From NCBI GenBank assembly GCA_002320285.1, contig DCKE01000023.1:54880-118879 (forward strand): a stretch of 64,000 nt of DNA. The letters run 5' to 3'. The position numbers and the translations under genes were made by a program. Under the pieces are notes generated by a model. That model searched no databases and was not told where the DNA came from. It was given only the letters and a program-made list of their open reading frames with translations. Below are positions 16,901 through 25,576 of the stretch, in pieces; positions within the stretch are counted from its first letter, which is position 1, and each line of letters starts with the position of its first letter. The stretch comes from Flavobacteriaceae bacterium UBA1682 (GTDB taxonomy: Bacteria; Bacteroidota; Bacteroidia; Flavobacteriales; Flavobacteriaceae).

Positions 16901-18412
16901 AACACCCAATTCTATCGGTTCGACACAGTCAACAACTTCCAAAGTTACATTGTCAATATATGCGTAAGTATATGTTTGTGTAGTAACATGCCAAGCTAAG
17001 TTAATATCTCCACCGTAATTGCTAATAAAAGCTATTTCTTCTACCCAATCCCCACTACTATAATTGCGTTTTGGGACGATGGTTTTAGTAAAGGCACTCA
17101 AATCAGCCCCCTTGTTAGAGGCTACAACTTCAAATTCATTTATATAGGACGTTGAAGTTTTATACATATATCTTAACTTATACATTTTGGTGGCGTCCAA
17201 TTTAACAGTCGGACTGATTAACCAGTCGTCATTTTTTGGTCCACCGTAAAAATACATCATATGAGAACCCTCATAAGGCAAGTAATCATAGGTTCTCCAG
17301 ATATTACTACCCGTAGGTGATGTAGCATCTTTATTGGCATCTATAACAGTCCAACATTTTAGAAAACTTGAATCGGTATTAAAGGTCTCTAAAAATGGCA
17401 AGGCCACAGCAGCACAAGGCGTGGTAAATTTAAACGGTCCATTCCAAACACTATACTGTCCCGCACTACAAACGGTTCTTACATAATATTCATATGCAGT
17501 ACTAGCTACAAGATTAGCACCAGAGCCTTCTTTGGTTGCTACTGTAGCTGTCTTAGAACTCGTAACGGTGCCATTAGCAGTTGGAATACCCTTCCCTGGC
17601 TTTTGAATATAATATTCCCAAGTAGTCGCATTAAAATTGTCTTCCCAAGCTAAAGTAACCTTATCACTGCGTATTTCTTGTGCAATTACTTTTAGCGGTT
17701 CTGGGCAGCTTGTCACTTCTTCGATTACTACATTATCAATATAAAAATAGGTGACACCAGTGGATACCACATGCCAAGCTAGATTAATATCACCAGTAAC
17801 ACCCGTAAAGATCACGCGCTCCTCTTGCCATTCTATGGTATTATCGTATACTCTCTTAGGGACAATTGTTTTGGTAAAATTAGCCGTGGCAATACCAGTA
17901 CTTGACATCAAAACTTCCAATTCGTTTACATAAGTTGTTGTAGATGTCGTACGATAATTATACTTCAGTCGGTAGGTCTTTGTCGCATCTAATTTTATAT
18001 CAGGACTAATCAACCAATCGTTATGAGTCTTGCCCGTCAGACCGTAAAAGTAAATCGATTGATCTCCTTCAAACGCAGTTGAAGAAACCCTCCAAATATT
18101 AGCTGCTGCGGTTTGATCTTTATTTTCATCAACAATAGTCCAACAGGCTAAAGTTGTTGAACTCTTGTTAAAGCCCTCTGAAAAAGGCAATAATTGAACA
18201 CTGCATGCAGCAGCAGCAGATACCGTTGCCTTATTTAATTCCCAAAGATTGAAATAAGGTTGCAAATATAAATCTGGCGCATAGGACTTACCCTGCCAGT
18301 TTATATTGCTCTCCACTATTTTTACACCCTCCTTGTTTGCATAAGCTACACTGTTTATAAGAAACAGTATGACAACAAGAAAAGCAGAAAAAAAGAAAGT
18401 AATTTTTTTCAT
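10976..18412 (-). CDS. Giant T9SS type B cargo adhesin, 2478 aa (array member 2)
   Basis: I place the start at the ATG of MKKITFFFSAF (18412), not at the in-frame ATG 14 codons earlier. That one lies upstream of the TATATTTG box (18443-18450) and would break the signal peptide. After the signal peptide (cleaved near AYA) comes INWQGKSYAPDLYLQPYF, then six J+Fn3 units (about 84-1638) with no extra N-terminal domain. The final J domain has lost the DxNxD acidic loop (CWTIVDKKGS). A PPC-like domain (about 1638-1798), the choice-of-anchor-L FASNSYHSDC/LFAAWL allele (about 1798-2063), an Ig-like segment, three Cys modules and CHU_C follow. The CTD differs from that of member 6 by one residue, although their anchor-L alleles differ. 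Only a PorP/SprF remnant remains behind it. Role: inferred T9SS-secreted surface adhesin. Confidence 0.93.
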   Translation of the reverse strand: MKKITFFFSAFLVVILFLINSVAYANKEGVKIVESNINWQGKSYAPDLYLQPYFNLWELNKATVSAAAACSVQLLPFSEGFNKSSTTLACWTIVDENKDQTAAANIWRVSSTAFEGDQSIYFYGLTGKTHNDWLISPDIKLDATKTYRLKYNYRTTSTTTYVNELEVLMSSTGIATANFTKTIVPKRVYDNTIEWQEERVIFTGVTGDINLAWHVVSTGVTYFYIDNVVIEEVTSCPEPLKVIAQEIRSDKVTLAWEDNFNATTWEYYIQKPGKGIPTANGTVTSSKTATVATKEGSGANLVASTAYEYYVRTVCSAGQYSVWNGPFKFTTPCAAVALPFLETFNTDSSFLKCWTVIDANKDATSPTGSNIWRTYDYLPYEGSHMMYFYGGPKNDDWLISPTVKLDATKMYKLRYMYKTSTSYINEFEVVASNKGADLSAFTKTIVPKRNYSSGDWVEEIAFISNYGGDINLAWHVTTQTYTYAYIDNVTLEVVDCVEPIELGVKDVKTDKVTITWKDPVAGSWEYYVEETDGTGPVGAGTAISKAEATITVDHTNKNLVQNTTYDFYVRSKCADGKFGEWSGPFKFNTACDPIPVPFTEGFNTKSTTFNCWTILDANKDATSPNGNNIFKQYATTPYEGDRAMYFYGSTSTTTHDDWLISPTIKMNGEIYAITYYYKTSSSYDNEFEVVLSKNGTNPTSFTTIVEPKAKRNASNYVKKVLYVKDIIGDVNIAWHMLAKGYAYLYIDAVSIEKIDCMAPQDNLVVSALEKDKATVSWTDPNSTSWEYFVQPAGAGAAPVGSGSVAKTPSASFTKTSGTGGVNLQPNTEYEFFVRGTCSPGKNSSWVGPLKFRTPCDISNIPFWEGFNTTSKTADCWTIIDNNKDSSSPSSNIWYMYNYGMFEGDRGMYFYGGSNTTKNDDWLISPTFKLDATKFYRLKYHYKTTTSYKNDFEVRLSTKGTAIADFTTTLITKKGHSSSDWAEDKAIIGGINGNVNLAWRVTTDKSYTYMYLDNIFLEEVVGCPEPMNLNSKDEKETSATIEWTDAFGKDWEYVIQAPGGKAPTGNGVATNKKENIVNQDQSGKAFTANTEYEYYVRTVCGNGEFSIWNGPFLFKTACGVFATPFWEGFNADSKTLGCWTIIDENNDSTSPTGSNIWRPYNYGQYEGSQMMYFYGYQTEKTKMPHNDWLISPKIKFDANKTYRLKYHYKVSTTTSYDYEFEVLLSNSGVDTKKFTKVVVPKKKYDPSSDWKEEYVYITAAVGEVNIGWHVTSETTGTYLYVDNVFIEEVTGCPEPLKPTVKDIEAKKVSLTWEDAFGATSWEYHVQEKGKGVPTTNGTVTNKKDNPVTQEQSGKALMPNTDYEFYVRTVCGTGGYSIWRGPFVFVTGCDIYAAPFWEGFNTNSKTTRCWTIVDKKGSIIPPGTTWRTTTSTYEGNQAMYFYLYDANKDPYSDWLISPTVTMDGGMYVLKYHYKTTTTTSYNNDFEVLLSTQGIDISKFTKTVSPSKNPRIGNYVEEVVFINNVKGDVNIGWHIKSQDTNYAYLYLDNISIKKVENCPEPYYVKVTGQTSSSIDVEWKQDGGITSWEVIVVNYGEDDTATPVKSLTVNGTPKATITGLDSGKGYTIYVKAKCVDGKTNSDSSTAVNSGTKVGANNDCSGAVTIPVNKGDDCEKVVSGSFIGMSLSSIVEPSCGTTTKKTDVWYEFTATTDSHMLQLKNWVSLSNATLTTINAALYNQPCASITNTAVECFNLIGTNPVKLFKGLVPGQKYYLRLASVSTTVNEIFDLCITSPSFLKVSPSGDKYTMDELVKKVLINSNCELVTNVRYQNGDGGPAAMAYNTVGYFNQGGTDFPFKEGIVLSTNEIQFVEGPAQASSFDNRGNNSQRWVGDKDINDAINDAGGGPPGSTNKRVTQLEFDFFSIKDSIKFEYLFASNSYHSDCTAVGCAAGALFAAWLVDTTTGEGQNLAKIKGTDTPIALNTIMDSKKTGKCDSSNPELYWKHYADGVDDRTKAYVDFVGLTKAMQSETVHVVPGRTYHIKLAVIDFCATVAHSSAVFFNAGSFDLGNLDLGADMLVENGNALCSGESRIIKSGLGTEDITIKWYKDDVLIAGANTPDLEVVETGEYKVVGRYGSINCDVTGTLKVEIYPAISAVVAQPKTLDVCRKVVAPLILDLTEVEADMLAKVDAVNYKMIYYKTKEDAEEGIASIADPTKYAVETLGVNVLIYIYVEDVRTGCSEIFEWTLKATAGVIPVARENVKVCATYTLPALETDQHYYTESAAKGIEYQAGDVLTEAKEHTIYVLQDNGGGCFEEISFKVTVTAAVTADVFADVELECALHPLAALSAHNKYFTQAGGQGIELAVGSLIPHAQTVYVYAASDDGLCIDESSFKVSYKDCPIQKGISPNGDGKNDRFDLSQHGVNSIVIYNRYGAEVFAFQGAYTDQWYGQDKGGKSLPDGTYYYVVIAHGKTKTGWVQINK

Positions 18413-18442
18413 ACCTAATAATTTAATGGTTAGTTGATATCC

Positions 18443-18450
18443 CAAATATA
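18443..18450 (-). promoter_or_regulatory. Putative -7 box of adhesin 2
   Basis: TATATTTG on the minus strand lies 31 bases before the ATG at 18412. This matches the 27-31 base distance in most other array members and decides between the two possible starts of this gene. Confidence 0.6.
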
Positions 18451-18724
18451 TCATATTTCATAATAAACTCACTATTATTTGTTAATAATTTTCTAAAAAA
18501 AACAATCAAGATACCGCTATTTCATGAAATAAACACAAAAAAAACACACGTAAACCCCATAAATCACACAAAAAAACAATTTAAACTACCAATACTATAA
18601 ACACACACAAAATCAACTTTTATCTCGCTATGCCCTACTTTGATTTTGCCTTCAGCGCCCTTCTATATCGATTCAGATTTAAAAAAACGCAAAACGACAA
18701 GAGGATTTTACGATTAGAACAAGA

Positions 18725-18758
18725 GCAAAAAAAAACTGCCCCTTATCGAGGCAGTTTT
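18725..18758 (-). terminator. Terminator of adhesin 3
   Basis: AAAACTGCC (18732-18740) pairs with GGCAGTTTT (18750-18758) around a 9-base loop, with a T run following on the minus strand. The stem begins 20 bases past the stop codon at 18778. The rest of the gap to adhesin 2 (18455-18724) is AT-rich with no gene visible. Confidence 0.85.
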
Positions 18759-18777
18759 GACTATTTTTCTTTGTTTT

Positions 18778-21700
18778 TTATTTATTGATTTGCACCCAAC
18801 CCGTTCTGGTTTTTCCATGAGCGACTACCACATAGTAGTAGGTACCATCGGGAAGCTGTTTACCTCCTTTATCCTGTCCATACCACTGATCGGTATACGC
18901 TCCTGCAAAAGAATAAACTTCTGCGCCATAACGATTATAGATCACCATACTGCTTACCCCGTGCTCTTTTAGATCAAAACGATCGTTTAGACCATCGCCA
19001 TTAGGAGAGATTCCCTTTGGTATTGGACAATCCTTATAACTGACCTTAAAGCTGCTTTCTTCGACGCAAAGACCGTCATCGGAGGAAGCATATACATAGA
19101 TAGTTTGTGTATGCGGTACCAAACTACCGACAGCCAATTCAATACCTTGACCACCAGCTTGAGTAAAATACTTATTATGAGCAGACAAAGGAGCTAAAAC
19201 ATGCAATAGACATTCCAATTCCACATCAGCAAAAACATCGGCTTTTACTGCCGCGGTGATTGCAACTTTATAAGAGATTTCCTCATAACAACCGTTGCCA
19301 TTATCTTGTAACACATAAATAGTGTGCTCACCCGCTTCGTTTAGAATATCTCCGACCTTATAGGCGGTTCCTTTTCCGGCTGATTCCGAGTAATAATGCT
19401 GGTTTACTTCTAAATCTGGCAAGGTATAAGAAGCACAAACTTTCACCTGCTCTCTTGATTCAGGAGTTATTCCTTTGGTAGCTTTTAATGTCCATTCAAA
19501 GATTTCCGAACAGGATGTACGTTGGTCAACAACTTTAATAAACAGTATTACATCTGTTCCGATTGTTTCCACTCCATAAGAGGTTGGATCGACTATAGCA
19601 GCTACACCAGCAACGGCATCTTCTTTGGTTTTATAATAAGATATCTTATAATTTATCACATCTACTTTAGACAACATTGCAGGCTCAACCTCAGTTAAAT
19701 CTAACACAATCGGCGCTGTCGCTTTTCGACAAATAGGAAGAGCCTTAGGTGCTGCAACAACTGTTGAAATAGCCGGATAGATCTCGACTTTTACAGAACC
19801 TGTTGATTCACAATTTAAATCTAAGAATTTCACCGTTATTTTATAAGTTCCCGTTTCAAAAACCTCCAAATCTGGTTGGTCTGCACCCGGAATTACAACA
19901 TCATCTTTATACCATTTTATAACAACACCTTCGGTCATGACACCAGATTTGATGATTCTAGATTCTCCACTGCACAGCGCATTCCCTGTTTCAACCAGCA
20001 AATCATTACCTAAATCAATTCTTCCTAGATCAAAACTTCCTCCTCTTAAAAACACCGCTGAGTTATAACCGGAGTCGCGATAATCGGCGATCGCCAATTT
20101 GATGTGGTATTTCTTACCGGGTTTAACAGCAGACACTGCAGTCATTGGCACCGTCATACCGGCATAGTTTATCGGATTATCTTGTAGTGGCAATCCAATA
20201 TCTCCATCATAGTATTTATCGAAATACTGTTCATTTAGACTACCACAAGTTAAATCGCCTTGATATTTTTCATCGTGGATTGTCGTGACGGAAACCGGGA
20301 TATCCGTATTTGGAATTACCGCTAAATTGGTCATTTCACCGGTTTCCTTATCGGTAAGAAAAAAGGCAAACACATCCGAGTAATCGCATTGGTATGATGG
20401 TCCATATTCATTTGATGCAAATATAAAGTCGAATTTTATGCTATCGGTGATCGGAATAAAATCAAATTCTATCACTGATGCGTTAAAATTTTCATCGGGT
20501 TGTCCGTTTTGAACTAAAAGATTTTGCAAATCTTTATCACCCAACCAGCTCATAGAACCGTCTGTTTGATTCTGATAGTCCCCGGGTCCTTTTGCGGTTT
20601 CAACCCCATTTGTTGCCAATACAATTCCATCTTTGAACGAGAATGAAGATTTGTTCTTTTCAAAATAACCAATACCATTCGGCTCACTTCCATAATTAGT
20701 TCCGGTATGATAGGTAACGTTAGAAACTAAATCACAGTCAGCTACTACCAATACCTCTTTAACCAATTGTTCTACCGTATATTTAGTCCCTGAAGGACTT
20801 ACATCAATATAGGACGGCGAATTGATACATAAGTTAAAATAAAAATCAGGAAATTCCTCAGTGGTGGCCAAACGCAAATAATACTTTTTACCGACAACCA
20901 AATTATCCATTTTATAATATTTCATATAATTCTCCAATTCGAAACACATCAATGCGGTATTACCAATAGTCGAACAATCCACATCATAAACAGATACATA
21001 TATGGTTGGGAATCCGGCACCTGAAATACTGAAGAAATCCGAAATATTCAACATATGTGTAATATTGTTTGCTGTAAATTCAAACCAAGCATCTTTTTTC
21101 ACCTCTTTTGTTCCGCAAGTAGGCTCCAATTTTGTTGAAACGTTGGAACCAAATAAAGTTCCCTGCACGTATTTAATACATTGTGCATCCAAATTAACGG
21201 GTATGTTTAAGGCACCTTTACAATCGATGTTAACACCGATTTTTGTTCCAGTATTTGCTGGCGAGGACCAATCACTATTTGACTTGCCATCTGGACATTT
21301 CGTTCTAACATATACGGTATACTTTTTACCCGGATCCAATCCGTTAATCGTCGTTTTTGGATTTACGGTAACATTGGCCGTTTTCACAGGAGTTGCCGTT
21401 ATATCATCTCCATAATTAAGTACTATTACTTCCCACGAAGTAATTCCTCCATCCTGCTTCCAAGTCACATCGAAGCTATTCGTCGTTTGATTAGTTACCT
21501 TAACAAAGTAAGGCTCCGGACAAGTCGTTACTTTCTTTATAGAAACGTTATCGATATAAACTCCTAAAGCTCCCTCAGCATCAACGTGCCAGGCTAAATT
21601 ATTCGTACCGGCAACAGCCGTAAAGAATTTTACTTCCTCAACCCAATTCGAATTGCTATAAGCTGCCGAAGCAACAATGGTCTTTGTAAATTTATCTACA

Positions 21701-24700
21701 GTCTTACCTCCAGTAGACAGAAGCACCTCAAAGCTGCCACCATCCCACGGAGAAACCTTGTAATGATATTTCAACACATACATGCTGTTGTCCATTACTA
21801 AATCTGGTGTGATTAGCCAATCGTCGCTAATCGCATCTCCGCCCCAATCAGAAACATCAATAGCCATAGATCGATTTCCTTCATAGAAAGAATTCTTATC
21901 AGTGCCCCACATATTTCCACCCCAATCCGGATCACCATCATTATTACCGTCAAGTACCTGCCAACATCTGATCGTTTTCGAATCGGTATTAAAGCCCTCC
22001 CAGAATGGTGCAACATATACATCACAAAGCGTTACAAATTTGAAAGGTCCTGCCCAAATACTAAACGAACCATTACCACACACCGTACGAACATAATACT
22101 CATAGTCGGTATTCGGTTCTATGTTTTTACCTGCCTGATCTTTTAAAAGAACGTTTTCTTTTTTAGTCGTAACTGTTCCTCCAGTAGTTGGAACACCAGT
22201 ACCTGCTGCTTGGACAAAATACTCCCAGCTTGTTGCTTTAAAATCATCTGTCCAAGAAATTGTCGCTTTTTTGGCTTCGACATCCTTGATCGCTAAATTC
22301 AATGGTTCAGGACAACCCAAAACCTCTTCGACAAATACATTGTCAATATAAACCTCCTTAGATCCGACCCCTTTAACATGCCACGCCAAATTAACATTAC
22401 CATCTAAATTAGTTATAAAGACGATCTTCTGTTGATAGGTATTCGAACTATAAACCTGATTTTTAACTATTTCCTTTTTAAAATCTACTGGTTTTATACC
22501 CGAGTTGGAAGCTAAAACCTCAAAATCACTCGCATCAGCATATCTGCCTGCTTTATAATGATATTTCAACCTGTAGATTTTATTCTTATCAAACTTAAAT
22601 ATCGGGCTTATTAACCAATCGTCTGTATGGATCATTTCATCATAATCATCAACTTCAAATACCATTCCGTCACTTCCTTCATATTGATTATACGTCGTTT
22701 TATTCCAATTACCACTATAATCATCTCCATCACCATTTCCATCAATTATTGTCCAACAGTAGATAGCCGTAGAATTGCTATTAAAACCCTCCCAAAAAGG
22801 CAGGCTAATCACACTACAAGCCGTTCTAAATTTGTATGGTCCAGACCAAATACTTAAGCTTCCATTACCACAATCCGATCTGACATAATATTCATATTCC
22901 GTATTCGGGAGCAAGTTATTTCCCGCTTGATCTTTGGTCACGACATTTTCTTTTTTGGCCGTGGCAGTTCCAGCAGCTACAGGTGCCTTTCCTCCCAATT
23001 TTTGGATGACAAATTCCCAGTTCTTGCCAACGTCATCAGCCCAGAAAATAGTAGCGCCGTTTTCCTTAAGGTCTTTACTATCTAAATCAACCGGTTCCGG
23101 ACAACCAATGATCTCTTCAATAAACACGTTATCGACATACAAATCCGTATAACTACCTTGTGTACTAACATGCCAAGCGATATTAATATTTCCAGATACG
23201 TTTCTTAAAACATGTGTTTTCTCCTGCCAATTACCGTTAGTATAATTCTTCTTAGTCATCAGATTAGTCGTAAAATCACTAAGAGCAATGCCCTTATTGG
23301 AAAGCAGCACATCAAAATCCGTTTTTTCGGATGAACTTGTTTTATAATGGTACTTTAAGCGGTACATTTTGGTAGGGTCTAGCTTAAAAGTAGGAGAGAT
23401 CAACCAATCGTCGTGTTCATAAGCATCCCAACTACCCGAGAAGTGCATCGATTGATCGCCTTCAAATTTCTGATAATCGTCTACCATCCAAATTTTATTA
23501 TAGTCGCCACCATCATTATTGTTATCAACAATAGTCCAGCAATCTATATTTTTTGAATCGGTATTAAACCCTTCCCAAAAAGGCAAAACACCTATAGCAC
23601 AAGGGGTTTTAAACTTAATAGGACCTACCCACAAACTGGTCTTACCTGCACCACAACTGGCTCGTACAAAAAATTCATACCAAGTATTGGGCTGCAGATT
23701 TGCGCCTCCTACTCCTGTGGTTTTTGTCACCTCAGTAGAAGGTTTATTAGCGATCAATCCACTACCTATTGGTGCAGGACCTGCACCTTCCAACTGCACA
23801 TAATATTCCCAACTCGTGTTTTTTGTATCGGTCCAAGTAACCGTAGCCTTGTCTTTTTCTAATTTACTAACAGTCATTTCCTCTTCAGGTGCATAACAGG
23901 ATACCTCCTGCACTGAAACCAAATCGATATAAACTTTGGATTCTGCCTTACCCAATATATGCCAAGCGATATTAACATCTCCTGTAATATTTTGAACATA
24001 AAGTGTTTTCTTTTTATAAATATTTGTATTGCGCTTTTCGCTAGCTTCTAATTGCGTTGTAAATTCGGTTGGGTTTACCCCATTTTTAGACAGTACTACT
24101 TCGAATTCATTATTATATGAATTCGAAGTCTTATAATAATAAATAATTGCATAAAGGCCGCCATTCATCTTAATGCTCGGTGAAATCAACCAATCATCAT
24201 GGGTACCAGCACTGCTTGATCCATTGAAATACATGACGCGATCCCCTTCAAAAGTATCGCTGCTATGTTGTTTCCAAATTTTACTGTCCGTCGGAGAGGC
24301 CGCGTCTTTATTATTATCTAATATAAGCCAACATCCATAAGTGGTAGAGGTGCTGTTGAAACCCTCTACAAATGGCGCATTAATCGCTTTACATAAGGTT
24401 TTAAAACTAAAGGGACCTATCCATTCTCCGAAAGTTCCATTAGCACATTTAGCTCGTACGTAAAAATCATAAATAGCTCCTGCTACTAAATTTTTATTGT
24501 TATGATCTTTTGTAACAATAACTTCAGTAGTAGAACTACTACTTCCCGCTGTTGTAGGTCCATTGCCTCCAGTGTCCTCTACATAGTATTCCCACGAAGT
24601 ATTTACCAGATCTTTCCAATAAACTGTTGCCTGATCTATTTTTAGATTTTTGACAGCTAAATTCTGAGGCTCCACACAGGCAACCTCCTCTATGGATATA

Positions 24701-25344
24701 GCATCTAAGTTGATACTAGCGTTGGATTTAGCCGTTACATGCCAAGCCAAATTAACATCGCCACCCAAATTCGTTATATAAGCCGTTTCCTGAGTCCAAT
24801 CACTTGTTTTATAAATCTTATTGGCGACAATCGCTTTGGTGAAATCGGCAACAGCTAGTCCCTTATTCGACGCAACAACCTCAAATTCATTGTTGCCGTA
24901 AGTATCTGTCATATACTGATATTTCAATCTGTACGTTTTGGTTGCATCGAGTTTTAAAGTCGGAGAAATCAACCAATCGTCATTTTTGGAATTCCCATAA
25001 AAATACATGGATTGATCCCCTTCCGAATAATCATAATCATCCGTTTCCCAATTGTACTTATCCTTATTATTATCCAATATAGTCCAACAGCTACTCGTGG
25101 TGGAGTCTGTATTAAAACCCTCCCAAAACGGTAAGGTTTGTACAACACAAGGTGCCGCTAAGGCTGTTAGATTTCTAAAGGTAAAATAAGGTTGTAAGTC
25201 TAATTCTGGTGCAAATATCTGCCGATCCCAGCTATAACTTTTCTCAAAAATTCTCTTCGTATTTTTATTTGCATAAACTGAATTGCTTAGAAAAAACAGT
25301 AGTGTAAATAATAAAATAGGAATGAATAAAGTAATTTTTTTCAT
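18778..25344 (-). CDS. Giant T9SS type B cargo adhesin, 2188 aa (array member 3)
   Basis: Signal peptide (to VYA, about 25), then the diverged motif YSWDRQIFAPELDLQPYF, and five J+Fn3 units (about 65-1350; CWTILDNNKD, CWLILDNNKD, CWTIVDNNND, CWTIIDGNGD, CWQVLDGNND). The Trp and Asp positions are kept, but several units have acidic inserts (DDYDYSEG, GDPDWGG) not seen in the paralogues. It carries the second anchor-L allele: FIFASNEYGPSYQC, VFAFFLTD, NLAVIPNTDIPVSVTTI. The C-terminus is CHU_C with KGISPNGDGLNDRFDL. Stop and promoter are each within 30 bases of a terminator or TATATTTG box, so it is probably monocistronic. It has no PorP/SprF neighbour and would rely on one supplied elsewhere. 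Function is inferred from the domains. Confidence 0.93.
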   Translation of the reverse strand: MKKITLFIPILLFTLLFFLSNSVYANKNTKRIFEKSYSWDRQIFAPELDLQPYFTFRNLTALAAPCVVQTLPFWEGFNTDSTTSSCWTILDNNKDKYNWETDDYDYSEGDQSMYFYGNSKNDDWLISPTLKLDATKTYRLKYQYMTDTYGNNEFEVVASNKGLAVADFTKAIVANKIYKTSDWTQETAYITNLGGDVNLAWHVTAKSNASINLDAISIEEVACVEPQNLAVKNLKIDQATVYWKDLVNTSWEYYVEDTGGNGPTTAGSSSSTTEVIVTKDHNNKNLVAGAIYDFYVRAKCANGTFGEWIGPFSFKTLCKAINAPFVEGFNSTSTTYGCWLILDNNKDAASPTDSKIWKQHSSDTFEGDRVMYFNGSSSAGTHDDWLISPSIKMNGGLYAIIYYYKTSNSYNNEFEVVLSKNGVNPTEFTTQLEASEKRNTNIYKKKTLYVQNITGDVNIAWHILGKAESKVYIDLVSVQEVSCYAPEEEMTVSKLEKDKATVTWTDTKNTSWEYYVQLEGAGPAPIGSGLIANKPSTEVTKTTGVGGANLQPNTWYEFFVRASCGAGKTSLWVGPIKFKTPCAIGVLPFWEGFNTDSKNIDCWTIVDNNNDGGDYNKIWMVDDYQKFEGDQSMHFSGSWDAYEHDDWLISPTFKLDPTKMYRLKYHYKTSSSEKTDFDVLLSNKGIALSDFTTNLMTKKNYTNGNWQEKTHVLRNVSGNINIAWHVSTQGSYTDLYVDNVFIEEIIGCPEPVDLDSKDLKENGATIFWADDVGKNWEFVIQKLGGKAPVAAGTATAKKENVVTKDQAGNNLLPNTEYEYYVRSDCGNGSLSIWSGPYKFRTACSVISLPFWEGFNSNSTAIYCWTIIDGNGDGDDYSGNWNKTTYNQYEGSDGMVFEVDDYDEMIHTDDWLISPIFKFDKNKIYRLKYHYKAGRYADASDFEVLASNSGIKPVDFKKEIVKNQVYSSNTYQQKIVFITNLDGNVNLAWHVKGVGSKEVYIDNVFVEEVLGCPEPLNLAIKDVEAKKATISWTDDFKATSWEYFVQAAGTGVPTTGGTVTTKKENVLLKDQAGKNIEPNTDYEYYVRTVCGNGSFSIWAGPFKFVTLCDVYVAPFWEGFNTDSKTIRCWQVLDGNNDGDPDWGGNMWGTDKNSFYEGNRSMAIDVSDWGGDAISDDWLITPDLVMDNSMYVLKYHYKVSPWDGGSFEVLLSTGGKTVDKFTKTIVASAAYSNSNWVEEVKFFTAVAGTNNLAWHVDAEGALGVYIDNVSIKKVTTCPEPYFVKVTNQTTNSFDVTWKQDGGITSWEVIVLNYGDDITATPVKTANVTVNPKTTINGLDPGKKYTVYVRTKCPDGKSNSDWSSPANTGTKIGVNIDCKGALNIPVNLDAQCIKYVQGTLFGSNVSTKLEPTCGTKEVKKDAWFEFTANNITHMLNISDFFSISGAGFPTIYVSVYDVDCSTIGNTALMCFELENYMKYYKMDNLVVGKKYYLRLATTEEFPDFYFNLCINSPSYIDVSPSGTKYTVEQLVKEVLVVADCDLVSNVTYHTGTNYGSEPNGIGYFEKNKSSFSFKDGIVLATNGVETAKGPGDYQNQTDGSMSWLGDKDLQNLLVQNGQPDENFNASVIEFDFIPITDSIKFDFIFASNEYGPSYQCDYSDVFAFFLTDKETGEMTNLAVIPNTDIPVSVTTIHDEKYQGDLTCGSLNEQYFDKYYDGDIGLPLQDNPINYAGMTVPMTAVSAVKPGKKYHIKLAIADYRDSGYNSAVFLRGGSFDLGRIDLGNDLLVETGNALCSGESRIIKSGVMTEGVVIKWYKDDVVIPGADQPDLEVFETGTYKITVKFLDLNCESTGSVKVEIYPAISTVVAAPKALPICRKATAPIVLDLTEVEPAMLSKVDVINYKISYYKTKEDAVAGVAAIVDPTSYGVETIGTDVILFIKVVDQRTSCSEIFEWTLKATKGITPESREQVKVCASYTLPDLEVNQHYYSESAGKGTAYKVGDILNEAGEHTIYVLQDNGNGCYEEISYKVAITAAVKADVFADVELECLLHVLAPLSAHNKYFTQAGGQGIELAVGSLVPHTQTIYVYASSDDGLCVEESSFKVSYKDCPIPKGISPNGDGLNDRFDLKEHGVSSMVIYNRYGAEVYSFAGAYTDQWYGQDKGGKQLPDGTYYYVVVAHGKTRTGWVQINK

Positions 25345-25373
25345 ACTCTATAATTTATTTGGTTAATCACTAT

Positions 25374-25381
25374 CAAATATA
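25374..25381 (-). promoter_or_regulatory. Putative promoter of adhesin 3
   Basis: TATATTTG on the minus strand, 30 bases before the ATG, with TTTG (25404-25407) 22 bases upstream, within the spacing reported for Bacteroidota sigma-A promoters. It is one of the two best complete promoters in the array. Confidence 0.65.
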
Positions 25382-25501
25382 TAAATTTTACAAATATCAT
25401 TAACAAAACATATTGTCTATTTTTAAACTTAAATAGTCGTTTTTTTTATTTATCCGATTGCTTCAAGAAGCCCAAAAATGAGCGACGTCTAAAACTCTAT
25501 T

Positions 25502-25537
25502 AAAAAAAAGCAGGTAATTCTAAAGAGAATTACCTGC
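25502..25537 (-). terminator. Terminator of adhesin 4
   Basis: A perfect 11-bp stem, GCAGGTAATTC (25510-25520) with GAATTACCTGC (25527-25537), has a 6-base loop and an 8-base T run on the minus strand. It lies 40 bases past the stop codon at 25577. Confidence 0.9.
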
Positions 25538-25576
25538 CAGTATGCATCCTAAACTGAGAACCTAGAAACAGTTCAT

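Noticed and set aside
18413..18454. Upstream in-frame ATG giving adhesin 2 a 14-residue N-terminal extension
   Set aside because: It would precede the -7 box and put MIYLGYQLTIKLLG before an otherwise standard signal peptide that begins MKKI as in the paralogues.
18690..18701. GATTTTACGATT shared with 40155-40166
   Set aside because: A 12-base AT-rich match with no extension on either side is expected by chance in spacers of this composition.
25440..25507. AGAGTTTTA-type similarity to the PorP/SprF remnant between adhesins 3 and 4
   Set aside because: It lies on the wrong side of the terminator of adhesin 4 and does not encode the peptide.
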